A stretch of DNA of 64,000 nt. Source: a bacterium 336/3. Lineage in GTDB: Bacteria > Bacteroidota > Bacteroidia > Cytophagales > Thermonemataceae. Location of the stretch: the NCBI GenBank assembly GCA_001281695.1, contig LJIE01000001.1, positions 2,618,586-2,682,585 of the forward strand. The letters run 5' to 3'. Below, piece by piece: positions 15,502 to 23,073 of the stretch. The position numbers and the translations under genes are program-made. Each line of letters begins with the position of its first letter. The stretch's first letter is position 1. The notes beneath the pieces were generated by a model that was given only the letters and a program-made list of their open reading frames with translations, ran no database searches and was not told where the DNA came from.

Positions 15502-16588
15502 AATCAGTAATGAAGAAGTAGATTTTATCCTCAATGATATCAAAGCACAAGGGATACAAATAGAAGATTTGCAATACAATCTTTTAGATCATATTTGCTG
15601 TATCATTGAAAATGAAATGCCTGAAAATGAGAGTTTTTATGGTTTTTATCAAAAGATTATTCCTACATTTTTCAATACGAACCTGAAAGAAATCCAAACA
15701 GAAACCCGTCAGTTGCTTCAGTTTAAATATTATACCATTATTCAAAAATTGCTCAAAATATCAGGTTTGATGGCTGTTTTGATGATTATTGCTGGTCTTT
15801 TCAGTCGATTTTTGGAGTGGGAACAGGCAAATTTGATAATATCTTTAGGAGCTTGGTTATTTGGATTGGTGTTTATTCCTTTAATGATTGTTTTGAAGTT
15901 TAAAGATGAAGATAGAACTCAGGATAAGTGGATTTTATCTTTTGGTTTCTTTTTGGCTCTCCTTGCTTCTGTGGGTATAGGCTTCAAGCTGATGCATTTC
16001 CCGTATGCAAATGTATTGATACAAGGTAGTAGTATTTTGTTTTTATGTATTTATTTGCCTCTATACTACATTTTAAGAGCAAAAAAAGCAGAGTTAAAAT
16101 TTAATACAACTATTCATGCCGTTCTGATGATGGTTTTTGGAGGAATGCTCTTTAGTTTATCTAATTCCAAAGAAAAAGACATTTTAATACAAGATATACA
16201 AGCCTCTCATATTCAATTAGAGCAAACCTGTCAGAGTATTCAGCAAACAAATCAACATCTTTACAAAACACTCAAAAAAAATCCAGAAATACAGACTTTT
16301 CATGAGAAATCAATGTTTTTGAGTGCTAAAATTATAAAAATTAAAAAACAGATTACAGATTCTTCCAAGCATCCAACAGTCATTATGGAGGAATATTCTT
16401 TAAGCAATGAAATATCAGAATACAATCATCTTATTTCTATATTTTTTCCTCAAGGATCTGATCAATACAGACTTACAAATCTGCATGCTCAAGAAATTAA
16501 TCAAATATCTTTTTTACTAAAACTTACACAAATACAATTACAAATTTTATCCAATGAAAACCATTTATTAAGCCTACAAAAAAATTAA
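15494..16588 (+). CDS. Membrane protein coupled to PadR
   Basis: A 364-aa protein. Residues 1-80 are soluble and helical (EEVDFILNDIKAQG onward), like the prefix domain often found on membrane proteins co-transcribed with PadR. About four to six membrane segments span 90-230. One carries GFKLMHFPYANVLI, a motif shared with GldL-like and related Bacteroidota membrane proteins. The C-terminal 130 residues look like a cytosolic coiled coil (IQASHIQLEQTCQSIQQTNQ). The family is not recognised with certainty. The 8-bp overlap with the PadR gene indicates one operon, so it is the likely target of that regulator. Confidence 0.75.
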   Translation: MYKISNEEVDFILNDIKAQGIQIEDLQYNLLDHICCIIENEMPENESFYGFYQKIIPTFFNTNLKEIQTETRQLLQFKYYTIIQKLLKISGLMAVLMIIAGLFSRFLEWEQANLIISLGAWLFGLVFIPLMIVLKFKDEDRTQDKWILSFGFFLALLASVGIGFKLMHFPYANVLIQGSSILFLCIYLPLYYILRAKKAELKFNTTIHAVLMMVFGGMLFSLSNSKEKDILIQDIQASHIQLEQTCQSIQQTNQHLYKTLKKNPEIQTFHEKSMFLSAKIIKIKKQITDSSKHPTVIMEEYSLSNEISEYNHLISIFFPQGSDQYRLTNLHAQEINQISFLLKLTQIQLQILSNENHLLSLQKN

Positions 16589-16610
16589 AGCCTAACTAAT
16601 CTTTACAATT

Positions 16611-17495
16611 ATGAAATCATCTTTCTTAATGCTGGCAATAGTTATATTGCTCTTGGGCAACGCTTGCTCCGAAAAACCCTCTTTGGCTGTTCTACAGAAG
16701 TTTGCAGCTACAGAGACCTACCCTTACGATACTTTTTTAGACACAATTTCCAATAAAAAAGCCCTTGTGATTGTTGCTCACGATGACGATGATTGTGCTA
16801 TGTCAGGTACTATTGCCAAACTAACAGCAAAAGGCTGGGTTATCAAACAGTTGAGTCTCCAAAGCCATATTTTAACTAAAACAGGTAAAAACCCTGCTGA
16901 TATTATTTGCCAAGGGAATGAAATGATTCTTTCAGATGGTTTTTACAGAAAAGGACTGGATACCATGAAAACACCTTATTTGCCCATTCCTTATCAGAAA
17001 ATACAAGAACAATTTTTGACAGAGAAAGTCTCCAATGCTCTTATTATAAAAATTAAAGCATTTTCTCCTTCTGTTATTTTTACATTAGATGACCAAAAAG
17101 GTGGTTATGGACATCCAGAGCATATTTTTATCAGTCAGTTGGTTAAAAATTTATTTAAAGAAAAGAAAATACATATTCAAAAGATTTATCAGTCTGTTTA
17201 TACAAATCACATGGAAATAGAAATTGTAGATAAATGGCTGGGAAATAATCTGAAAGAGTGGGGACACCCTGACGCAAGCCAAATAGCAAACCGTTTGTAT
17301 GGAATAGATGGTATGCCTGAACCAAATGTTCAGGTTGATATTACAGAAGTAGCAGAAACAAAAATGAAATATTTGATGGCTTATGAGGAAAATGTAAGGA
17401 AAAACCTGCGAAAATTTGTCCCCTATTACGATGAATTTGATGCTAAAACCTATTTTGGTATTTTTGATAGAGAGTTTTTCAGAGTTATTGAATAG
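16611..17495 (+). CDS. PIG-L/LmbE-type deacetylase, lipoprotein
   Basis: A 294-aa envelope lipoprotein with lipobox LGNAC (Cys19). The zinc site of the PIG-L family is visible: AHDDDD at 56-61 (usual AHPDDE) and GHPEH near 165-169. These enzymes remove N-acetyl groups from amino sugars or glycoconjugates. The variation at the proline position of the first motif is unusual but keeps the histidine and aspartates. The gene follows the PadR operon by 22 bp and may share its transcript. It converges with the MarR gene, overlapping it by 11 bp at the 3' ends. Confidence 0.78.
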   Translation: MKSSFLMLAIVILLLGNACSEKPSLAVLQKFAATETYPYDTFLDTISNKKALVIVAHDDDDCAMSGTIAKLTAKGWVIKQLSLQSHILTKTGKNPADIICQGNEMILSDGFYRKGLDTMKTPYLPIPYQKIQEQFLTEKVSNALIIKIKAFSPSVIFTLDDQKGGYGHPEHIFISQLVKNLFKEKKIHIQKIYQSVYTNHMEIEIVDKWLGNNLKEWGHPDASQIANRLYGIDGMPEPNVQVDITEVAETKMKYLMAYEENVRKNLRKFVPYYDEFDAKTYFGIFDREFFRVIE

Positions 17496-18090
17496 CCTGA
17501 TGTTCAGGGCAATCTATTCTGAGGGCTTCATGGGTTAGCTCCTGCCCTAAAAGTTTACAAAAATGTGTTCCATTTTCTTTTTGGTAATTTTGGCAACTAA
17601 AACACATTCTTTGCAAACTGATAATATTTGCCTGTTGTAAAGACTGTATCATCACCACTAAACTATTCCAAAAATCTTTTTTTTGAGCCTCTGAAAGTGT
17701 ATTCAGAGGTTTTTTAAGTGTATTGGCAAATAATGATAGTTTTTTACTTACCTCCCTGCCCTCTTGTGTCAGTCTGATAGAATAGCTTCTTGTATCTTGC
17801 TCATCTATAATCTTTTCTATCAGATTTTTCTGTAAAAGCACCTTGATAGAATCGCTGATAGTGGCTTTGGTAAGTTTAAATTCCTCAGCCAAATAGCTTC
17901 CTTTACAAAGTTTTTCTTCGTGAAAATCAATAAAAATAAGGATTTGAATTTGAATAGGACTCAATCCAAACTCCTTACTTTCATTCCAAAGCAAAACCCT
18001 GAAAGCCTCAGAAATGCGTTCTAAAGCTACTATAATCTTGCTTTCTAATTCTTTTTCTTGTATTTCGGGTAAAAAAACTGATTTTTCCAT
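17485..18090 (-). CDS. MarR regulator with cysteine-rich C-terminus
   Basis: A 201-aa MarR-type winged-helix regulator. The helix-turn-helix spans roughly residues 55-100 (LAEEFKLTKATISDSIKVLL) and the wing contains DEQDTRSYSIRLTQEG. After the normal MarR fold it has a tail of about 40 residues with four cysteines: MCFSCQNY, HFCKLL, then LRIDCPEH. This could bind a metal cluster or act as a thiol switch. The start ATG overlaps the stop of the DUF2024-fusion gene by one base. It is the likely ligand of the two TTAGGATTCCTAA sites upstream of this operon and of the glutaredoxin-like gene. Confidence 0.85.
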   Translation of the reverse strand: MEKSVFLPEIQEKELESKIIVALERISEAFRVLLWNESKEFGLSPIQIQILIFIDFHEEKLCKGSYLAEEFKLTKATISDSIKVLLQKNLIEKIIDEQDTRSYSIRLTQEGREVSKKLSLFANTLKKPLNTLSEAQKKDFWNSLVVMIQSLQQANIISLQRMCFSCQNYQKENGTHFCKLLGQELTHEALRIDCPEHQAIQ

Positions 18091-18749
18091 TAACAATCAC
18101 AACTAAAATCTCCTATTTCTTTGCCTGCTGGCAACTTTTCACCATTTACTGAAACAATTCTATCCAAACGAATGATTTCGCCTGTGGCAAGTTGCATAAA
18201 TTCTTCTTTATTTTTTGTAAATACATCTTTAATTATTGCATTGGTTGTGATAAATTCTCGTATTTCTGTAAAATACTGAATTTTACAATACTCTTTTTGG
18301 GTTGCCTTTGCAAGCAACATATCATGATAATTACAGCTAATAGGTGTATATGCTTTCTTTGCATCTGCCAGAACGTTCCACAAATCTTCTAATGACTTTT
18401 CTTTAAAATTTGCAAAACGATAGGCTTCATAATGCCCTCTCAGATGTAAAATTAAATCTCTACGACTGGGATTCTCAGGGAAATCTTGAGGAATTTCTTC
18501 CATTTCAATAATATGAAAACCCTGTTTTGTAATATCAGCAAGTATATTTTCTGTAGGTTCTTCGATATGGCAAAACTGACACTCTTGTAGATTAATCTGT
18601 ACATCAGTTTCATTTTTCATATTTACATATTGTTTTCCAAAAGCATAAATAGCTTCTGTATTTTTTAGTTCTTCAGATACTACAATATCAAAATGCAGCA
18701 CATTTCCGTCTTTTTTCTTTACATAGGTATCCCAAACTGCAACTTTCAT
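18090..18749 (-). CDS. DUF2024 domain fused to a second domain
   Basis: A 219-aa soluble protein. Residues 1-85 are a complete DUF2024 domain (MKVAVWDTYVKKKDGNVLHFD, then LQECQFCHIEEP and ILADITKQGFHIIEME). DUF2024 proteins are normally about 90 aa, so the remaining 130 residues are an added domain. That part contains LILHLRGHYEAYRF, a DLWNVLADAKKAYTPISCNYHD stretch and a C-terminal FSCDC. The second domain is not recognised. The ATG at 18749 is chosen because it matches DUF2024 starts; the longer reading has no family support. It is translationally coupled to the MarR gene, which suggests a thiol- or metal-related function. Confidence 0.78.
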   Translation of the reverse strand: MKVAVWDTYVKKKDGNVLHFDIVVSEELKNTEAIYAFGKQYVNMKNETDVQINLQECQFCHIEEPTENILADITKQGFHIIEMEEIPQDFPENPSRRDLILHLRGHYEAYRFANFKEKSLEDLWNVLADAKKAYTPISCNYHDMLLAKATQKEYCKIQYFTEIREFITTNAIIKDVFTKNKEEFMQLATGEIIRLDRIVSVNGEKLPAGKEIGDFSCDC

Positions 18750-18778
18750 AAATTTAGATTTTATCTTTTGAAATAAAC

Positions 18779-18813
18779 AGTCAGATTGCTTGATATAGTT
18801 CAGCAATCTGACT
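18779..18813. terminator. Intercistronic 12-bp hairpin
   Basis: AGTCAGATTGCT (18779-18790) pairs with AGCAATCTGACT (18802-18813) around an 11-nt loop. It lies between the secreted-protein gene (stop at 18823) and the DUF2024 gene. No T-run follows on the minus strand, so it may be a partial terminator, attenuator or stability element rather than a full stop. No separate promoter for the DUF2024 gene is visible. Confidence 0.5.
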
Positions 18814-18822
18814 ATTTTAACT

Positions 18823-19566
18823 TTATTTTACGGAATAAGGTAATGAAAGATTACCACTTGCTACTGAATATACTTTATAAACTCCCAGCATAGGTTTTGC
18901 TCCACTTTCCGTGTGTGTACCACCTTCACCAGTGTTCACTTCCATAAAACAAGTAACAGCATCAAATTTGAAGTCTATTTTGTTATTAATACGATAATCC
19001 GGAACTACAACCTTAATGGTGTTACCCTTTGTTGTTACGTTAAAACCTGGACTGTCCATATACATGGGCATATTGGGAGCAGTTTTGGGAAGGACTACTG
19101 TTTTATCATCTTTTTTAAATTCTTTTACAGAAAGTCCACCTGCTACTCTTTTGTCTTCAGTAAGAATTACCCAATGTGGATGCCAAATGATACCATCATT
19201 ATCAAATTTTCCATCTGTATTTTCATCCCAAAGTGGGCTATCATCAAAATCGGGATGGGATGTTAAAGCCAAAGCTACGATTCCATCTGTTTGATTAAAA
19301 CCAACATCAGTGGGTTTTAGAGTTGTAGGAAAAACATAGCCCAAAACAGGTGCTCCATTCAGTTGTCCAGCAGGTTTAGGAGTAGTATTCCCAGCCAGTC
19401 CATCTACCTTTATTTCCCAAATGGTTACCCCTAAATCTTTGTTATGTTTTACTGACGCTGACTTAATTTTAAAATTACTATTGTTGTAATTTCCACATTT
19501 ATCACAAGCATTAGCATTTATAAAACCTAAAAATGCTATTACAATAATTACTGTTATTTTTTTCAT
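18823..19566 (-). CDS. Secreted protein of unknown function in the redox operon
   Basis: A 247-aa exported protein. The signal peptide ends near residue 20 (FLGFINANA), followed at once by CDKCGNY, a CxxC pair at the mature N-terminus. The rest is beta-rich, with aspartate-rich segments (DFDDSPLWDENTDGKFDNDG near 120) that could bind calcium, HPHWVIL near 132, and a late CFMEV cysteine near 203. I cannot name the family. It is the first gene after the operator at 19609 and leads the operon with the DUF2024 and MarR genes. A role in periplasmic redox or metal handling is an inference from context. Confidence 0.75.
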   Translation of the reverse strand: MKKITVIIVIAFLGFINANACDKCGNYNNSNFKIKSASVKHNKDLGVTIWEIKVDGLAGNTTPKPAGQLNGAPVLGYVFPTTLKPTDVGFNQTDGIVALALTSHPDFDDSPLWDENTDGKFDNDGIIWHPHWVILTEDKRVAGGLSVKEFKKDDKTVVLPKTAPNMPMYMDSPGFNVTTKGNTIKVVVPDYRINNKIDFKFDAVTCFMEVNTGEGGTHTESGAKPMLGVYKVYSVASGNLSLPYSVK

Positions 19567-19596
19567 TTCGAATAAATTGGTTTTATGTTGTGAAAA

Positions 19597-19621
19597 TAAA
19601 TATAAAAATTAGGATTCCTAA
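19597..19621 (-). promoter_or_regulatory. Operator TTAGGATTCCTAA with -7-like element
   Basis: The 13-nt near-palindrome at 19609-19621 is identical to the one at 19925-19937. On the minus strand it lies 4 bp upstream of TATATTTA (19604 to 19597), one mismatch from TAnnTTTG. A repressor bound here would cover the spacer of the promoter for the 18823-19566 gene. Confidence 0.7.
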
Positions 19622-19641
19622 CTTTTGTGTGTAAAAAAATT

Positions 19642-19875
19642 TTAACCTTTTACATCAGCCAAAGAAGCCCCATAATTGATGTGTAAAACATTTCCAGTTG
19701 GTGTAAGCAAGGCAGGAACAGATTTTACACCTTTGTTTTCTGCTTCTGAGATACGATTTTTACTTTCGCCCAAATGCACAATTTCCACATTTTCTTTTCC
19801 AATAAGTGTGATGATTTCCTGCTCTGCACTCACACATACAGGACAACCTGCATGATAAAACACTGATTTTGACAT
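19642..19875 (-). CDS. Glutaredoxin-like protein with CPVC motif
   Basis: A 77-aa thioredoxin-fold protein. The active site AGCPVC is at residues 9-14, a cis-proline segment (KSVPALLT) lies near 53-60, and the strand VEIVHLGES is near 30-38. The length and single CxxC suit a glutaredoxin/thioredoxin-like oxidoreductase of the cytosol. The ATG at 19875 is selected because the upstream extension runs through the promoter and operator. It is monocistronic under its own promoter, with the same 13-nt operator as the secreted-protein operon. Its product is therefore the clearest functional clue that this regulon deals with thiol redox. Confidence 0.82.
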   Translation of the reverse strand: MSKSVFYHAGCPVCVSAEQEIITLIGKENVEIVHLGESKNRISEAENKGVKSVPALLTPTGNVLHINYGASLADVKG

Positions 19876-19915
19876 AATTTTAAAAATTTTGAAGTGATAG
19901 GCTATATTGCCGATA

Positions 19916-19937
19916 CAAATATAGTTAGGATTCCTAA
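19916..19937 (-). promoter_or_regulatory. Promoter TATATTTG with operator TTAGGATTCCTAA
   Basis: On the minus strand a perfect -7 element, TATATTTG (19923 to 19916), is preceded by the 13-nt operator at 19925-19937. Only one base separates them, a position where binding would block RNA polymerase. It drives the glutaredoxin-like gene starting at 19875. Confidence 0.75.
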
Positions 19938-19971
19938 ATAAAAAAAACAATTGAGTAAATTTTTAATAAAA

Positions 19972-19999
19972 AAGCTCTTATTATATCTAATAAGAGCTT
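19972..19999 (-). terminator. Terminator of the alkane hydroxylase gene
   Basis: A 12-bp stem (AAGCTCTTATTA and its complement) with loop TATC, followed on the minus strand by a T-rich run, 4 bp after the stop at 20004. Confidence 0.85.
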
Positions 20000-20003
20000 C
20001 ATT

Positions 20004-21095
20004 TTAAGCATTTTCAGCCAAATACACTTCATTTTCCCATGCTTCTAAGCGTTTGTTCATAATGGCAAACCACAACGGAGGTACAAGAGCTGTAAGTATC
20101 ATCGTTGGATAACCTGCGGGTAGTTGGGGGCTTTCCTCAAAGTGCCTCAAAACCTGATACCTGCGATTTGCAAATGCATGATGGTCAGAGTGGCGTTGAA
20201 GCTGAAACAAAAAGAAATTACTGATTAAATGACTTGCATTCCAAGAGTGTAGATGTTCAACTCTTTGGTATTTGCCCGAAGGCAAGAGTTTTCTTTTAAT
20301 TCCGTAGTGTTCTATATAATTTACAGCCTCTAACAGCGAAAAACCCAAAATACTCTGTACCAAGAAAAAAACTGGTACTTGCCACACGAAATATCCTTGT
20401 AAATAACTGATTAAAAGCGTAATAACTCCAATAAACAAGATGGGTTGAAAAATACAAGCCCACATTTCGTTAGAAAAATGCCACACACTTAGATTCTGTT
20501 TTTGAAGACGGCGTTTCTCCAAGTCCCAAGCACTACGGATACTCCCTACCACAGTTTGCCACCAAAAAGCATAAAAAGTCTGGTTTTTTCTGCTGGTGGC
20601 AGGATCTAAAGGTGTAGCCACATTTACATGATGCCCTCTGTTGTGTTCTATATAAAAGTGTCTGTAACAAACTGTTGCAAGAATTACTTTGGCTAAAAAC
20701 TGCTCAATTCTAGTATTCTTATGCCCCAATTCATGAGCAACCGTAATTCCTACCCCTCCAGTAACTGTCATAGTGCTGAGTACAAAACCCACAAGTTCAT
20801 AGGTTTGCAAAGTTTGCAGTGAAACTACATAACAAGCCCAAATAACAAGCCCTACTTGTAAAAATGCCCACGAAAATGTAACTATTTTGTAAAATTTCTC
20901 ATCAGAAAGGCTTTTTTCTTCTTCTTTTTCGGGATTTTGAGTGTCCACACCTACCCCAGCATCCAAAATGGGTATCAGCACAAAGGCAAAAATCAGTGTA
21001 GCATAATTCCAAATGCCTCCTCCATAATATCCAGTTAACCACAATGTAGGCAAAATAAAAGGCATCAGATAACCGAGTTTCTTGAGAGATTTCAT
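20004..21095 (-). CDS. alkB: Alkane 1-monooxygenase (AlkB family)
   Basis: Inner-membrane non-heme di-iron hydroxylase, 363 aa, which hydroxylates medium-chain alkanes or fatty acids at the terminal carbon. All histidine boxes are intact: HELGHK (121-126), EHNRGHH (150-156), the AlkB signature NYIEHYG (259-265) and LQRHSDHH (299-306). About six hydrophobic segments precede and separate the boxes. No rubredoxin domain is fused and no rubredoxin gene is adjacent, so electrons must come from a protein encoded elsewhere. It stands alone between its own promoter and terminator. Confidence 0.92.
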   Translation of the reverse strand: MKSLKKLGYLMPFILPTLWLTGYYGGGIWNYATLIFAFVLIPILDAGVGVDTQNPEKEEEKSLSDEKFYKIVTFSWAFLQVGLVIWACYVVSLQTLQTYELVGFVLSTMTVTGGVGITVAHELGHKNTRIEQFLAKVILATVCYRHFYIEHNRGHHVNVATPLDPATSRKNQTFYAFWWQTVVGSIRSAWDLEKRRLQKQNLSVWHFSNEMWACIFQPILFIGVITLLISYLQGYFVWQVPVFFLVQSILGFSLLEAVNYIEHYGIKRKLLPSGKYQRVEHLHSWNASHLISNFFLFQLQRHSDHHAFANRRYQVLRHFEESPQLPAGYPTMILTALVPPLWFAIMNKRLEAWENEVYLAENA

Positions 21096-21114
21096 AAGCT
21101 AATGGTTTGATATA

Positions 21115-21144
21115 CAAAGGTAGATATAAAAAACTAAACTGCAA
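21115..21144 (-). promoter_or_regulatory. alkB promoter TTG-N19-TACCTTTG
   Basis: On the minus strand TTG (21144 to 21142) and TACCTTTG (21122 to 21115) are separated by 19 bp, a good Bacteroidota promoter. Transcription would begin near 21108, about 13 bp before the ATG. Confidence 0.7.
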
Positions 21145-21243
21145 GTTTAATTTTTTATTTTTTTAGAAGTTTCATAAAAAAACCGAAAATATGCTTGTTT
21201 GTGCCATTTTTTTTGGAAATTCGCAGGTAAAAATTACCCAGTT

Positions 21244-22260
21244 ATGTTAAAAAATGATTTATTGATAAGAGCAGCCAAAGGCGAACAAGTAGAAAGAGTT
21301 CCTGTTTGGTTGATGCGACAAGCAGGCAGGATTTTGCCTGAATACAGAGCTATACGCGAGAAATTCCCTAATTTTGTTGAGTTTGTGAAAAACCCTTCAG
21401 CAGCAGCCGAAGTAACTATACAACCCGTTGATATTTTGGGTGTGGACGCAGCCATTATTTTTTCTGATATTTTGGTCATACCCGAAGCAATGGGGTTACC
21501 TTATGAAATGGTAGAAAAACGTGGTCCCTATTTTCCAAGAACCATTGAAAGCATTGAAGATGTAGAACTTCTGCGTATTGCAAGCCCTGAAGAAGATTTG
21601 AGTTATGTTACTGATGCTATCAAACTTACCAAACAAGGTTTAGCAGGCAGAGTACCACTGATTGGCTTTGCTGGAGCTCCTTTTACTATTTTCTGCTATA
21701 TGACAGAAGGAAGTGGTTCAAAAACGTTCTCTAAGGCAAAAAAAATGCTTTATACCCACCCTATTTTATCACATCAACTACTTGATAAGATTACAGAAAG
21801 TACCATTGCTTACTTAAAAGCTCAAATAAAAGCAGGTGCTGATTTAGTACAAGTTTTTGACTCTTGGGCTGGTATTTTATCACCTGAGCAATACAATGAG
21901 TTTTCTTTAAAGTACATTCAAAAAATTTGTACAGCCATCACAGAAGTACCTGTAACTGTTTTTGCGAAAGGTGCATTTTTTGCAAGAGCCGAAATGAACA
22001 ATCTGAATTGTAATGTAGTAGGCTTAGATTGGAATATGCCCATTGCGGAAAGCAGAAGCCTAATTCCCAGCAAAACCCTGCAAGGAAATTTAGATCCTTG
22101 TGCTTTGTACGGAAGTATTTTGGAAGTAGAAAAAGAAACCAAAACTATGTTGCAAGCCTTTGGAAAACAGCGTTATATCGCTAATTTAGGGCATGGTTTG
22201 TATCCAGATATTAACCCTGAGAAAGTGAAGTGTTTTGTGGAAACTGTCAAAGCATTTTAG
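21244..22260 (+). CDS. hemE: Uroporphyrinogen decarboxylase
   Basis: Cytosolic heme-pathway enzyme that decarboxylates the four acetate side chains of uroporphyrinogen III to give coproporphyrinogen III. At 338 aa it has the normal length. The N-terminal signature [16 protein letters not shown] (near residues 19-34) is complete, with the substrate-binding arginines. [16 protein letters not shown] (near 142-157) and the C-terminal [13 protein letters not shown] also match. The ATG at 21244 gives the usual family start. No other heme genes are adjacent. Confidence 0.96.
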   Translation: MLKNDLLIRAAKGEQVERVPVWLMRQAGRILPEYRAIREKFPNFVEFVKNPSAAAEVTIQPVDILGVDAAIIFSDILVIPEAMGLPYEMVEKRGPYFPRTIESIEDVELLRIASPEEDLSYVTDAIKLTKQGLAGRVPLIGFAGAPFTIFCYMTEGSGSKTFSKAKKMLYTHPILSHQLLDKITESTIAYLKAQIKAGADLVQVFDSWAGILSPEQYNEFSLKYIQKICTAITEVPVTVFAKGAFFARAEMNNLNCNVVGLDWNMPIAESRSLIPSKTLQGNLDPCALYGSILEVEKETKTMLQAFGKQRYIANLGHGLYPDINPEKVKCFVETVKAF

Positions 22261-22329
22261 TAATTTTAGATATTAGTACAGAGTAATAAGTATTTTATTG
22301 CTTGTACTCTCAATACGAACTACTACTCT

Positions 22330-23049
22330 ATGAATGACGAACTATACACACGCATTTTTGAAGATTTGGGAGGAGAATTTGTAACCTCCGCTTTTGAATT
22401 ACATAAAAAATTAAACATCACGAGAGCTTTCTTGTTTGACTGGGATGGAGTGTTCAATACTGGTACAAAAGGGCATGGACAAACCAGTTTATATTCAGAG
22501 GTGGACTCAATGGGTATCAATATGCTCAGATTTGCTTATTGGCTCAAAAATAAGCAGATGCCTTTAATTGCCATCATCACAGGTGAAAATAATCTTTCAG
22601 CTTTTCAGCTTGCTCAAAGAGAACATTTTGATGCTGTTTATTTTCATGTGAATCATAAAATTGAAGCATTGAGCCATCTTAAACAAAGACATATTATTGA
22701 AAATGAACAAGTTTTGTTTTGTTTTGATGATATATTAGATGTTTCTTTGGCAGAAGTCGTTGGTGCAAGATTTTTAGTGAAAAGAAAATCTAACCCTTTA
22801 TTTTTAAATTATGCAAAAAAACACCAAATTTGCGACTATATTACAGGCTCAGAGAGCGGACAGCATGCTGTTAGGGAAATTTGTGAATTGGTGTTGGGTA
22901 TTGAGGATGTATATGATGACACCATTTCAAAACGAATAGCTTATAGTAATGAGTACCAGACATATTTAAAAGAGCGAAATCAAATAGAAACATTATTTTT
23001 TACCAAAAAGGACAACGAAATCACACAAGTTAATATATCAGGTAGTTAA
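22330..23049 (+). CDS. HAD-family phosphatase, KdsC-like
   Basis: A 239-aa protein with a HAD fold. The nucleophile motif FLFDWDGVFNTG lies near residues 35-46 (DxDG with a V, as in KdsC-type C0 phosphatases), motif II IAIITGEN near 80-87 and motif III FCFDDILDVSLAE near 136-148. KdsC removes phosphate from KDO-8-phosphate, but this protein is longer than the roughly 175 aa of KdsC and has an extra N-terminal helix and C-terminal tail. The substrate is therefore uncertain. It lies 24 bp upstream of murD on the same strand, which fits a cell-envelope role. Confidence 0.75.
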   Translation: MNDELYTRIFEDLGGEFVTSAFELHKKLNITRAFLFDWDGVFNTGTKGHGQTSLYSEVDSMGINMLRFAYWLKNKQMPLIAIITGENNLSAFQLAQREHFDAVYFHVNHKIEALSHLKQRHIIENEQVLFCFDDILDVSLAEVVGARFLVKRKSNPLFLNYAKKHQICDYITGSESGQHAVREICELVLGIEDVYDDTISKRIAYSNEYQTYLKERNQIETLFFTKKDNEITQVNISGS

Positions 23050-23073
23050 ACAGACTTTTATTTAATTCTTTCT

